Shown: positions 1-6,711, numbered from the stretch's first letter. The stretch: 8,972 nucleotides of DNA from Bacteroidota bacterium (GCA_947457085.1 CANGUS010000057.1:1-8972), one strand, 5' to 3'. Notes: generated by a model from the sequence alone, not told the origin. Numbers and translations are program-made.

Positions 1-14
1 ATAAGCATTAAAAA

Positions 15-1151
15 TTATTTTACAATTCTTTCCTTCCAACGGTAGCTTCCCAATTGACTCATAAACCCTGAAATTAAAATGTAGGGGATATGAATAAACT
101 GTAAAATGAAAAAAGGATACAGTTCTTTTTCTTTTTTAAAAAATTGAGAAACTGGTTTTAAAAATGACATTTCAAGGCCCGTCTTTAAAATAAGGAGTCC
201 AAAAAAAGTGAATATATTTTGGCTATTCTGCAATGAAAATAATTGCAGCATCAAAAATGTCAAATTAAAAAAATAGACAAAGCCTAATACAAATTGTATT
301 CGTTTGTCTTTAAATTTTGTTGCTTTCGAAGCCCATCGAATTCGCTGTTGTAAAAAGCTTTTTAAATCGTGCATGGGGGCTGTGGTAACAATCGCTTCAG
401 GGCATTTCAAATAACCAATTCTTGTAGGATATTTTTGTTCTATTTTATACATCAGCAACATATCATCACCACTGGCAATGTCATCTATGTCTTTAAAACC
501 TCCCACTGCATGAAACGCTTTTTTAGTGTACGCTAAGTTGGCGCCATTGCACATAGTACCACTTTGATTGTTGACTACTGCGCCGGTAATGCCCTGCATG
601 GTCATAAAATCCAAGGATTGAAACGTTTGAAAAAAAGATCCATTATTGGAAAATTGAACCGGTGCTGCAATAAATTGATGTTTGTATTTTTCAAAATATT
701 GAACCAAACTCAATAGCCAATAAGCACCCATTTTACAGTCGGCATCAGTAGTGATAATCAATTCGCCTTCGCTATGTGCAATAGCTGTTTCAATGGCTTT
801 CTTTTTATAGGCATTTAAAATTTTTCCCTCTAAGTGGTTCGATAAATCAATATATTTTACTCCTTGAAAAGACTGTACAATGTGAGCGGTTTGGTCTGTT
901 GAATGATCATCCACAACAATCACTTCCATTAAATGAGTGGGGTAGTATTGTGATAAAATATCTTTTAATACATGCTTGATATTTGCTTCTTCATTTCTTG
1001 CAGGTATTACAATGCTAACTTTTGTTGTAGGGTTGTATTGTTTATTGAGGATGAAATTGGGCAAATGTGTCCACCCATTTTTGTAATAAAAAATGAGTGC
1101 TGCATAGCACAAGAAAAATACAACTGATATAAAAATTAGGATGGCAACCAT
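15..1151 (-). CDS. Membrane-anchored family 2 glycosyltransferase (GT2)
   Basis: Transfers a sugar from a nucleotide-sugar donor to an acceptor at the inner face of the membrane; acceptor and product cannot be told from sequence. Numbering from ATG 1151 (378 residues): one hydrophobic helix at about 2-23, then a GT-A domain opening with SIVIPARNEE (46-55). The nucleotide-binding VVDDHSTD has its Asp pair at 81-82, the metal-binding DAD is at 136-138, the presumed catalytic acid lies in SGDDM (D229), and the QxxRW motif (QRIRW) is at 269-273. Hydrophobic C-terminal segments at about 285-330 and 345-365 give the N-TM/GT-A/C-TM plan of hyaluronan- or cellulose-synthase-like GT2 enzymes. An in-frame GTG at 1172 would add seven residues; I chose the ATG because it starts directly at the membrane helix, but this is not certain. 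Divergent from the GT4 gene, with its own promoter. The family call is secure; the substrate is unknown. Confidence 0.9.
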   Translation of the reverse strand: MVAILIFISVVFFLCYAALIFYYKNGWTHLPNFILNKQYNPTTKVSIVIPARNEEANIKHVLKDILSQYYPTHLMEVIVVDDHSTDQTAHIVQSFQGVKYIDLSNHLEGKILNAYKKKAIETAIAHSEGELIITTDADCKMGAYWLLSLVQYFEKYKHQFIAAPVQFSNNGSFFQTFQSLDFMTMQGITGAVVNNQSGTMCNGANLAYTKKAFHAVGGFKDIDDIASGDDMLLMYKIEQKYPTRIGYLKCPEAIVTTAPMHDLKSFLQQRIRWASKATKFKDKRIQFVLGFVYFFNLTFLMLQLFSLQNSQNIFTFFGLLILKTGLEMSFLKPVSQFFKKEKELYPFFILQFIHIPYILISGFMSQLGSYRWKERIVK

Positions 1152-1205
1152 TAAATAGAATTGCAATTTCACGAATATTTTCGGTATTGATGCTATTCTG
1201 TTTTA

Positions 1206-1236
1206 CAAATTTAAAAAATGCATCTTGCACAATCAA
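1206..1236 (-). promoter_or_regulatory. Bacteroidota-type promoter of the GT2 gene
   Basis: On the minus strand a TTG (1234-1236) is followed after 20 nt by TAAATTTG (1206-1213), an exact match to the TAnnTTTG -7 element with the -33 TTG at an accepted spacing. Transcription would begin near 1199, leaving a leader of about 27 nt to the GTG or 48 nt to the ATG. No experiment supports this; it is a motif match at the expected place. Confidence 0.55.
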
Positions 1237-1266
1237 TTTTGTTTGTATTTTCACACACTCATAAAA

Positions 1267-2379
1267 ATGAAAAATATCCTTTGGCTTTGCAGTTGGTATC
1301 CTAACGAAGTTGATAAATTTCGGGGAGATTTTGTGCAACGTCAAGCCATCGCAGCTTCGCAATATTGCAAAATAGACGTGGTTCATGTCATGTTATGTGA
1401 TCAAGACGATGCTTCAGTCAAATCTGTCAATGAAAATTTAACGGAATCTATTTTTTATCTGAAGCAGAAAAATAAAGCATTCGATTATATTCGAATGAGT
1501 CAGCTTATTTTAAAATGGATAAAAAATAAAAAGTATGATTTGTTGCACGTGCAGGTTCCGATGCCGATAGGGATCATAGGGTTATTTATTCAAAAGCAAT
1601 TACAAATTCCATTCGTCGTTTCAGAGCATTATGGAATTTACAATGAGGTAGTTACAGACAATTATAAAACGCGTAATTTTTTATTTAAATTTTTAACCAA
1701 AAGAATATTTCAGCAATCGCAAAAAATAATCACGGTTAGTGAGCAGTTAGGAAAAGATATTCAACGGGAAGTATTGCAAAAAGATTTCGAAATGATTCCG
1801 AATGTTGTCGATACAACTCTTTTTCATTTTCAGGAGAAAAAAGAAAATGCAATATTCAGATTCATTCATGTATCCAATATGTTGGAAGTAAAAAACATCG
1901 AAGGGATGTTACATGCAATCAAGCTTCTTGCTGAAAAAAGAAATGATTTTGAATTTTATTTTGTTGGTGCGAAACCTCCAGAATATTTAGCGTTGGTCGA
2001 AAAATTAAATCTTAATCAGGTCATATTTTTCCTGGATGAAATGCCTTATCATCAAGTAGCCACAGAAATTCATAAAGCAGATGCAGGTGTTTTATTTTCA
2101 TTTTCTGAAAGTCAGTCTTGTGTTGTGCTAGAATGGTTATGTGCTGGATTGCCAGTCATTGCCAGTGAAGTGGGAGGGGTTACAGAATTGATTACAAATG
2201 AAAATGGGATATTGGTAGAGTCAAATAATATAGCGCAATTAGCTATGGCAATGAATGAACTCATTGAAAATAAATCAAATTACCATCCGATCGATATATC
2301 AAAAAAAGCCATAGAAAAGTATAGCTATGAAAGTGTTGGAAAAAAAATCAATGAAATATACAAGATATTAATTCATTAA
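1267..2379 (+). CDS. Family 4 glycosyltransferase (GT4, GT-B fold)
   Basis: A retaining, soluble or membrane-associated glycosyltransferase of 370 residues, likely acting in polysaccharide, glycolipid or glycoprotein assembly. The N-terminal Rossmann domain begins CSWYPN (8-13), with the FRGDFVQRQA segment shared by many Bacteroidota GT4 proteins. IPNVVD (177-182) marks the hinge into the C-terminal donor domain. There the EX7E-type motif SESQSCVVLEWLCAGLPV has its glutamates at 281 and 289, followed by the EVGGVTELI loop typical of the family. There is no signal peptide or membrane helix. An upstream in-frame ATG at 1225 would add 14 residues that do not resemble the family; the ATG at 1267 gives the usual M-K-hydrophobic start. 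No perfect -7 box is visible; CAATTTTG at 1234-1241 differs by one base. The stop lies inside the 3' end of the convergent arginase gene. Sugar and acceptor specificity cannot be assigned. Confidence 0.9.
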   Translation: MKNILWLCSWYPNEVDKFRGDFVQRQAIAASQYCKIDVVHVMLCDQDDASVKSVNENLTESIFYLKQKNKAFDYIRMSQLILKWIKNKKYDLLHVQVPMPIGIIGLFIQKQLQIPFVVSEHYGIYNEVVTDNYKTRNFLFKFLTKRIFQQSQKIITVSEQLGKDIQREVLQKDFEMIPNVVDTTLFHFQEKKENAIFRFIHVSNMLEVKNIEGMLHAIKLLAEKRNDFEFYFVGAKPPEYLALVEKLNLNQVIFFLDEMPYHQVATEIHKADAGVLFSFSESQSCVVLEWLCAGLPVIASEVGGVTELITNENGILVESNNIAQLAMAMNELIENKSNYHPIDISKKAIEKYSYESVGKKINEIYKILIH

Positions 2380-3315
2380 AAGAATATTCACACTGCGTTG
2401 CAAAATATTGAAGGCGATTTCGGCCATTAAGTTTTCTTTATCCAATGTTGGATTTACTTCGGTTATTTCAAAACAACAAATTTTATGGTTCTGCATCAAG
2501 GATGCTAAAATATCCTCTGCTTCTCTTTCTTTCAATCCATTGGCTACAGGAGTTCCTGTACCTCTAGAAATACTGCTATCCAAACTGTCTACATCAAATG
2601 AAACATAAATATCATCACATTGTTGAAGACTTAATAAGGTTTGGCGAACTACATGCGCAACCCCTTTTTTACGAACTTCTGATACCGGAATAACTTTGAT
2701 ACCATGTTTTTTCAATAAATGATCTTCTTCTTTTTCAGTATCTCTCAATGCAATAAAAACAATGTCTTCTGGTAAAACTTTTGGTGCAATGCCTCCTAAG
2801 TTTTTCAAGTCATTCCATAGCTTCAATGTCTCTGCATCTGGGTTATGCACTTTACTTTCTTTATTATCTTCACCCAATGAAATTGCTAAAGGCATCCCAT
2901 GCATATTGCCACTAGGAGAAGTGAAAGGGGAATGCATATCTGCATGCGCATCAATCCAAACCACACCCAATCTACTTTTAGGTTTAGCCATTTTTATACC
3001 AGCTATAGTACCACCGGCACTACTATGGTCTCCAGCCAATACCAATGGAAATAAACCAGATTTTAAATTTGTTTCAACTGCCGATGCGACGCGTTCGTAA
3101 ATAGTTTTTATTCCTTTAATCCGTTTTGCATACGGATTGCCAACTGGTTCATACAATAAATCATTGACTGTTTCAACTTGATCACTTGGGAAATTCACAA
3201 AAAAGTTACTCATGAAATCCAAAGCAGCAATTTTTAAGGCATCAATCCCTAAGCTTGCACCTCGGGTACCTGCACCTATTTCTGATTTTACTTCAATGAT
3301 TTTAATATTACGCAT
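2368..3315 (-). CDS. rocF: Arginase (ureohydrolase family)
   Basis: Predicted Mn-dependent cytosolic hydrolase of 315 residues that splits L-arginine into ornithine and urea. All six metal ligands of the ureohydrolase fold are visible: H97 in GDHS, D122, H124 and D126 in DAHAD, and D241 and D243 in SFDVDSLD. The loop SPSGNMHGMP (133-142) carries the GN.HG.P pattern of arginases rather than that of agmatinases, and TGTPV (253-257) and E286 of EITEVNP complete the active site. Length matches bacterial arginases (about 300-325). The reading frame extends upstream to an ATG at 3387 and a TTG at 3396. I chose the ATG at 3315 because family similarity (RNIKIIEVKSEIGAGTRG) starts there and a -7 box lies between the two starts. 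Its 3' end overlaps the convergent GT4 gene by 12 bp. Formimidoylglutamase or another ureohydrolase activity is a less likely alternative. Confidence 0.87.
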   Translation of the reverse strand: MRNIKIIEVKSEIGAGTRGASLGIDALKIAALDFMSNFFVNFPSDQVETVNDLLYEPVGNPYAKRIKGIKTIYERVASAVETNLKSGLFPLVLAGDHSSAGGTIAGIKMAKPKSRLGVVWIDAHADMHSPFTSPSGNMHGMPLAISLGEDNKESKVHNPDAETLKLWNDLKNLGGIAPKVLPEDIVFIALRDTEKEEDHLLKKHGIKVIPVSEVRKKGVAHVVRQTLLSLQQCDDIYVSFDVDSLDSSISRGTGTPVANGLKEREAEDILASLMQNHKICCFEITEVNPTLDKENLMAEIAFNILQRSVNILLMN

Positions 3316-3319
3316 GTTA

Positions 3320-3327
3320 CAAAAATA
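3320..3327 (-). promoter_or_regulatory. -7 promoter element just before the arginase start
   Basis: The minus strand reads TATTTTTG, an exact TAnnTTTG match, only 4 nt before the ATG at 3315. If used, transcription would start at or within a few bases of the start codon, giving a leaderless or nearly leaderless mRNA. The nearest upstream TTTG is 26 nt away, longer than the usual spacing, so the -33 half is weak. Confidence 0.4.
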
Positions 3328-3406
3328 CAACTCATTTTTAGTACTAAAAAATTCAAACTGATATTTATCATGACTTAAAATTTTCATTCTATTCAATTAA
3401 AAACCA

Positions 3407-3414
3407 TATTTTTG
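3407..3414 (+). promoter_or_regulatory. -7 promoter element of hmgA
   Basis: TATTTTTG matches TAnnTTTG exactly and lies 74 nt upstream of the hmgA ATG, predicting a leader of roughly 68 nt that contains the 14-bp tandem duplication. No TTG is found 17-23 nt upstream, so the call rests on the -7 box and its position in the 173-bp divergent spacer. Confidence 0.4.
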
Positions 3415-3456
3415 CCATCAATTAAACTATTTTAAATTCGAATTAAGAACATAAAA

Positions 3457-3484
3457 AACTCATAATTCTAAACTCATAATTCTA
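3457..3484 (+). repeat. Perfect 14-bp tandem duplication before hmgA
   Basis: The unit AACTCATAATTCTA occurs twice without a gap (3457-3470 and 3471-3484) and is followed after AAGG by the ATG of hmgA. It lies within the predicted 5' leader. It may be a simple slippage duplication, or it may double a binding site or alter translation initiation; the sequence alone does not decide. Confidence 0.9.
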
Positions 3485-3488
3485 AAGG

Positions 3489-4646
3489 ATGGCACATTAT
3501 TATTCGTTAGGCAATATTCCACACAAGCGACATACTCAATTTAGAAAACCGGATGGTGGTTTGTACAGCGAACAACTATTTAGCACAGAAGGATTCAGTT
3601 ACAACTATTCTTTGTTGTATCATATTCATCCACCAACCCTGATTATTCGTTCGGAAGAACCTAAAGATATCAATCCGGTGATTGCTACTCAAAATATTCT
3701 TAAACACAGAAGTTTTCAAGGCTTTAAAGTAAAGCCTGTGGCCGACTATTTAGAAAGTAGAAAGCCAGTGCTCGTGAATAATGATTGCCACATTACCTTA
3801 GCTGCTCCGCAAGAAAGCATGACGAATTATTTCTATAAAAATGCGGATGCCGATGAAGTAATTTTCATACATGTAGGAACAGGAAAAGTGCTCACTCAAT
3901 ATGGCGAATTGCCTTTTTCTTATGGTGATTATATAGTGATTCCAAGGGGAACAATTTATCAAATTACCTTTGATACACCCGAAAATCGTTTGTTTATTAT
4001 TGAGTCATTTGGGCCCATTCGTTTCCCAAAACGATATAAAACAACTGAAGGTCAGCTCATGGAACATGCTCCTTTTTGTGAACGCGATATTCGTAAACCA
4101 CAAAATTTAAAAACCCATGATGAAACCGGAGAATTTATCATTTACACCAAAAAGAAAGGATTACTTTATCCAATCACATACGGTACCCATCCATTTGATG
4201 TAGTTGGTTGGGATGGTTACGAATATCCTTATATTTTTTCAATTCATGATTTTGAGCCAATTACAGGCCGTGTGCATCAGCCACCTCCTGTTCATCAAAC
4301 CTTTGACGGTAAAGATTTTGTGATATGTTCATTTGTACCTCGTTTATATGACTATCATCCAGATTCAATTCCTGCTCCTTACAATCACAGTAATATTGAC
4401 AGCGATGAAGTTTTATATTATGTCGATGGTGAATTTATGAGTCGCAAACATGTTGAAAAAGGAATGATTACATTACATCCAAGCGGAATTCCACATGGTC
4501 CACATCCTGGGGCAGTAGAAAAAAGCATTGGTAAAAAAGAAACTCCAGAGCTTGCCGTGATGGTAGATACTTTCAGGCCTTTGCATCTCACAAACTATGC
4601 AGTAGAAATAGAAGATGAACACTACGAAATGAGTTGGGCAGAGTAA
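3489..4646 (+). CDS. hmgA: Homogentisate 1,2-dioxygenase
   Basis: Fe(II)-dependent ring-cleaving enzyme that opens homogentisate with O2 to maleylacetoacetate, the central step of tyrosine and phenylalanine catabolism in the cytosol. The 385-residue product has the cupin-type layout of the family: the N-terminus GNIPHKRHTQFRKPDG, the first barrel strands around GDYIVIPRGT, and the C-terminal metal site. By analogy with human HGD (H335, E341, H371) the iron ligands should be H300 in YNHSN, E307 (possibly D306) in DSDEV, and H336 in PHGPHPG; the H300-H336 spacing of 36 equals the human one. It is shorter than the human enzyme (445), as expected for this bacterial branch. The ATG at 3489 fits family N-termini. 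AAAGG directly abuts the ATG, too close to act as a normal Shine-Dalgarno. hppD, the preceding pathway step, follows 156 nt downstream. Confidence 0.95.
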   Translation: MAHYYSLGNIPHKRHTQFRKPDGGLYSEQLFSTEGFSYNYSLLYHIHPPTLIIRSEEPKDINPVIATQNILKHRSFQGFKVKPVADYLESRKPVLVNNDCHITLAAPQESMTNYFYKNADADEVIFIHVGTGKVLTQYGELPFSYGDYIVIPRGTIYQITFDTPENRLFIIESFGPIRFPKRYKTTEGQLMEHAPFCERDIRKPQNLKTHDETGEFIIYTKKKGLLYPITYGTHPFDVVGWDGYEYPYIFSIHDFEPITGRVHQPPPVHQTFDGKDFVICSFVPRLYDYHPDSIPAPYNHSNIDSDEVLYYVDGEFMSRKHVEKGMITLHPSGIPHGPHPGAVEKSIGKKETPELAVMVDTFRPLHLTNYAVEIEDEHYEMSWAE

Positions 4647-4650
4647 ATTT

Positions 4651-4658
4651 TACATTTG
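4651..4658 (+). promoter_or_regulatory. Possible promoter of hppD
   Basis: TACATTTG matches TAnnTTTG exactly, five bases after the hmgA stop codon and 144 nt before the hppD ATG. The nearest TTG upstream is only 14 nt away, shorter than usual. A second, weaker option is TTTG at 4700-4703 with TACAATTT at 4723-4730. hppD may instead be read through from hmgA, because no convincing terminator lies between the two genes. Confidence 0.3.
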
Positions 4659-4802
4659 TTTATTTTTTCAAATTATCAATAAATATAGTAAGGTTGGCAT
4701 TTGATTTATGACATAAAATTCATACAATTTAAATAACGAGTAACTATTATAAACTGCCAAACCAACTAAAAATTAAATATTATTAATATAAAAACGATTA
4801 TC

Positions 4803-5894
4803 ATGACAGACTTTTTACCATTAAACGGTACCGATTACATTGAATTATATGTTGGTAATGCCAAACAAGCTGCGCATTATTATAAAACGGCTTTTGGCTT
4901 TCAAGCGTTGGCCTATGCTGGCCCTGAAACGGGTGTTCGAGATAGAACATCGTATGTTTTAGTGCAAAATAAAATGAGATTGGTGTTAACCTCTCCATTA
5001 AATTCCAATCATCCAATTGCTGAACATCATAAAAAACATGGAGATGGTGTAAAAGTGTTGGCGCTTTGGGTTGATGATGCGTTTCAATCGTATAAAGAAA
5101 CCATGAGCAGAGGAGCAAAATCATATATGGAGCCAACTACCTTGACCGATGAGCATGGAGAAGTTCGTATGGCTGGTATTCATACTTATGGAGAAGTGGT
5201 ACATTTGTTTGTAGAACGTAAAAATTATCAAGGTGCCTTTATGCCAGGATTTATCGAGTGGAAAAGCGATTACAATCCAAAACCTACAGGATTATTATAT
5301 GTTGACCATTGTGTTGGAAATGTAGGTTGGGATCAAATGAATCCTTGGGTAAAATTTTACGAAGATGTAATGGGCTTTAAAAATATTTTAAGCTTTGATG
5401 ACAAAGATATTTCTACAGAATATTCGGCATTAATGAGTAAAGTGATGAGTAATGGAAATGGCTATGTGAAGTTTCCAATCAACGAACCAGCAGAAGGAAA
5501 GAAAAGATCTCAAGTAGAAGAATATTTAGATTTTTATGAAGGCGAAGGCGTTCAACATATTGCTGTAGCTACCAATAATATCATTGAAACGGTTACAGAT
5601 TTGAAAAATAGAGGGGTTGAGTTTTTAAAAATACCGGCTACTTATTATGAAACTGTATTAGACCGTGTAGGCAAAATTGATGAAAATTTAAAACCATTGA
5701 GCGACTTAGGTATCTTAATAGATAAAGATGATGAAGGTTATTTACTTCAAATTTTTACAAAACCAGTAGAAGATCGTCCAACTATGTTTTTTGAAATCAT
5801 TCAAAGGAAAGGTGCAAAAAGCTTTGGTAAAGGAAACTTTAAAGCTTTATTTGAAGCATTAGAGCTAGAGCAAGATGCTCGAGGGAATTTATAA
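4803..5894 (+). CDS. hppD: 4-Hydroxyphenylpyruvate dioxygenase
   Basis: Fe(II) enzyme that converts 4-hydroxyphenylpyruvate and O2 into homogentisate and CO2, the substrate of the hmgA product encoded just upstream. The 363-residue protein has two vicinal-oxygen-chelate (glyoxalase-like) halves. The N-terminal half (about 9-140) is structural. The C-terminal half carries the 2-His-1-carboxylate iron site: H169 in VDHCVGNV, H252 in VQHIAV, and E331 in FFEIIQR. The C-terminal segment with GAKSFGKGNFKALFEALE is the substrate-gating helix region characteristic of HPPD. Length agrees with bacterial HPPDs (about 350-380). The ATG at 4803 is preceded by an AT-rich, Shine-Dalgarno-free leader. A strong terminator follows, so hmgA-hppD looks like a closed two-gene unit. 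Maleylacetoacetate isomerase and fumarylacetoacetase, the next steps, are not in this window. Confidence 0.96.
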   Translation: MTDFLPLNGTDYIELYVGNAKQAAHYYKTAFGFQALAYAGPETGVRDRTSYVLVQNKMRLVLTSPLNSNHPIAEHHKKHGDGVKVLALWVDDAFQSYKETMSRGAKSYMEPTTLTDEHGEVRMAGIHTYGEVVHLFVERKNYQGAFMPGFIEWKSDYNPKPTGLLYVDHCVGNVGWDQMNPWVKFYEDVMGFKNILSFDDKDISTEYSALMSKVMSNGNGYVKFPINEPAEGKKRSQVEEYLDFYEGEGVQHIAVATNNIIETVTDLKNRGVEFLKIPATYYETVLDRVGKIDENLKPLSDLGILIDKDDEGYLLQIFTKPVEDRPTMFFEIIQRKGAKSFGKGNFKALFEALELEQDARGNL

Positions 5895-5913
5895 TTCATA
5901 AATGACATTCAAT

Positions 5914-5946
5914 AAAAAAGAGTAGTTTTATCAACTACTCTTTTTT
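5914..5946 (+). terminator. Rho-independent terminator after hppD
   Basis: A perfect 14-bp stem (AAAAAAGAGTAGTT at 5914-5927 pairing with AACTACTCTTTTTT at 5933-5946) has a 5-nt loop TTATC and continues into more T residues on the plus strand. Because the left arm starts with six A, it can also act on the minus strand as a back-up for the ribosomal operon. Confidence 0.9.
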
Positions 5947-5991
5947 TATTCCAATATTATAAACCGAAATAGAAGGTATGTTTAAATAAAA

Positions 5992-6017
5992 AAAAGCTAC
6001 CCATAAGAGTAGCTTTT
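5992..6017 (-). terminator. Rho-independent terminator of the rpmB-rpmG operon
   Basis: AAAAGCTAC (5992-6000) and GTAGCTTTT (6009-6017) form a 9-bp stem with an 8-nt loop. On the minus strand the stem ends in a run of T, 18 nt after the DUF4295 stop codon, so it terminates the ribosomal operon. It lies back to back with the hppD terminator. Confidence 0.85.
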
Positions 6018-6035
6018 CAATCATATAAATGAAAA

Positions 6036-6209
6036 TTATTTACCAGCTAAATGAGCTTGCACTTTGTCTTTATGAACAATTTGTTCTTTGAAAGTATAGG
6101 CACCAGTTTTAGGGCTACGAACTGCACGAATTACTTTTGTCCAGTTTTTAGCTTCTGCTGAAGCTTTTAAATCTTTAATTTTCGAGTTTTTTGAAGCTGC
6201 TTTTGCCAT
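6036..6209 (-). CDS. DUF4295 family small protein (Bacteroidota ribosomal protein, probably bL38)
   Basis: A 57-residue, Lys-rich basic protein that starts MAKAASKNSKIKDLKASAEA and continues with the conserved core WTKVIRAVRSPKTGAYTFKE (23-42). This matches the DUF4295 family, found in Bacteroidota and usually encoded directly behind rpmB and rpmG, as here: the gene starts 7 nt after the rpmG stop. From memory, cryo-EM of a Flavobacterium ribosome showed an additional large-subunit protein named bL38, which I believe is this family; treat that identity as likely rather than proven here. The basic composition and placement inside a ribosomal operon agree with a structural RNA-binding role. There is no Shine-Dalgarno before the ATG, so expression probably depends on translational coupling or an A-rich initiation region. 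The small size means automatic gene finders often miss it. Confidence 0.9.
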   Translation of the reverse strand: MAKAASKNSKIKDLKASAEAKNWTKVIRAVRSPKTGAYTFKEQIVHKDKVQAHLAGK

Positions 6210-6216
6210 GGTTTAA

Positions 6217-6399
6217 TTATTTAATTTCTTTGTGAACTGTATATTTTTTCATGATAGGATTAAGTTTTTTCAACTCAATACGCTCAGGAGTATTCTTTTT
6301 ATTTTTTTGAGTAATGTAACGACTTGTTCCAGGTAAACCTGAATCTTTGTGTTCTGTACATTCTAATATTACTTGAACTCTATTGCCTTTTTTTGCCAT
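6217..6399 (-). CDS. rpmG: 50S ribosomal protein L33 (bL33)
   Basis: Small protein of the large ribosomal subunit near the E site, 60 residues. It begins MAKKGNRVQVILECTEH and carries the family core SRYITQKNKKNTPERIELKKLNP (about 26-48) and the C-terminal KKYTVHKE. Zinc-binding L33 forms carry two CxxC pairs; here only C14 remains and the second pair is replaced (KKLNP), so this is the zinc-independent type. It is the second gene of the rpmB-rpmG-DUF4295 operon, 25 nt after the rpmB stop and 7 nt before the DUF4295 gene. No Shine-Dalgarno precedes its ATG. The length is slightly above the usual 50-55 because of an insertion around KDSGLPGT, which I recall as common in Bacteroidota L33. Confidence 0.95.
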   Translation of the reverse strand: MAKKGNRVQVILECTEHKDSGLPGTSRYITQKNKKNTPERIELKKLNPIMKKYTVHKEIK

Positions 6400-6424
6400 T
6401 TTAGTTATTTTTTATTGTTTGGAC

Positions 6425-6661
6425 TTAGATTTTTTGACCTTCAGCACGTAATCTTTTTACTACGTTGAACAAACCTTGTTTATTAATAGTACGCATAGCG
6501 TCTGTTGTTAATTTTAAAACGATCCATTTATCTTCTTCTACTAAAAAGAAACGTTTCTTTTGTAGATTTGGCATAAATCGACGAATACTCTTTTTATTAG
6601 AGAAAGAAACTTTGTTTCCTTTCAATGGAGTTTTTCCTGTTACTTGACAAATACGAGCCAT
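6425..6661 (-). CDS. rpmB: 50S ribosomal protein L28 (bL28)
   Basis: Large-subunit ribosomal protein of 78 residues, the first gene of a three-gene ribosomal operon. It shows the family signature at the N-terminus (MARICQVTGKTPLKGNKVSFSN, where most L28s read CxVTGK), the RRFMPNLQKKRFF segment (about 27-39) that contacts 23S rRNA, and a C-terminal TTDAMRTINKQG region. Length is normal for the family. Only one cysteine (C5) is present, so no zinc site is expected. A matching -7 element lies 24 nt upstream of the ATG, and no Shine-Dalgarno is seen in the AT-rich leader. The neighbouring genes rpmG and DUF4295 support the assignment. Confidence 0.96.
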   Translation of the reverse strand: MARICQVTGKTPLKGNKVSFSNKKSIRRFMPNLQKKRFFLVEEDKWIVLKLTTDAMRTINKQGLFNVVKRLRAEGQKI

Positions 6662-6685
6662 TACTTTAATTTATTTTTGGGATTG

Positions 6686-6693
6686 CAAAAGTA
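6686..6693 (-). promoter_or_regulatory. -7 promoter element of the rpmB operon
   Basis: The minus strand reads TACTTTTG, an exact TAnnTTTG match, 24 nt before the rpmB ATG; transcription would start near 6679 with a leader of about 18 nt. The same ten bases TTACTTTTGC occur at the trhO promoter. The -33 region is only a T-run, with no clear TTG. Confidence 0.55.
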
Positions 6694-6711
6694 ACATAAA
6701 AATTTATATGT
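6694..6711. repeat. 18-bp near-palindrome at the rpmB promoter
   Basis: ACATAAAAATTTATATGT pairs with itself at 8 of 9 positions. It sits directly upstream of the -7 box, in the space between -7 and -33. It could be an operator, but an A/T-only core makes a chance palindrome quite possible. Apart from this and the -7 box, the rpmB-aat spacer (6662-6827) shows only A/T runs and another AT palindrome at 6812-6825. Confidence 0.35.

Noticed and set aside
1042..1386. Minus-strand open frame of 114 codons across the GT2/GT4 junction
   Set aside because: It overlaps the GT2 start, the promoter region and the GT4 start, and its protein has no recognisable family or domain.
2762..3100. Plus-strand open frame of 112 codons inside the arginase gene, and another at 2408-2608
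   Set aside because: Both are antisense shadows of a well-conserved arginase coding frame and resemble no protein family.
3457..3484. Possible start of a CRISPR array or attachment site
   Set aside because: Only two adjacent copies without spacer, no cas genes, no integrase; a plain tandem duplication.
4647..4802. Riboswitch or terminator in the hmgA-hppD spacer
   Set aside because: Only ATTTG/CAAAT-type short arms are present; no stable stem, no T-run after a GC stem, no known aptamer pattern.
4801..5136. Minus-strand open frame of 111 codons within hppD
   Set aside because: Antisense shadow over conserved HPPD codons with no promoter or family signal.
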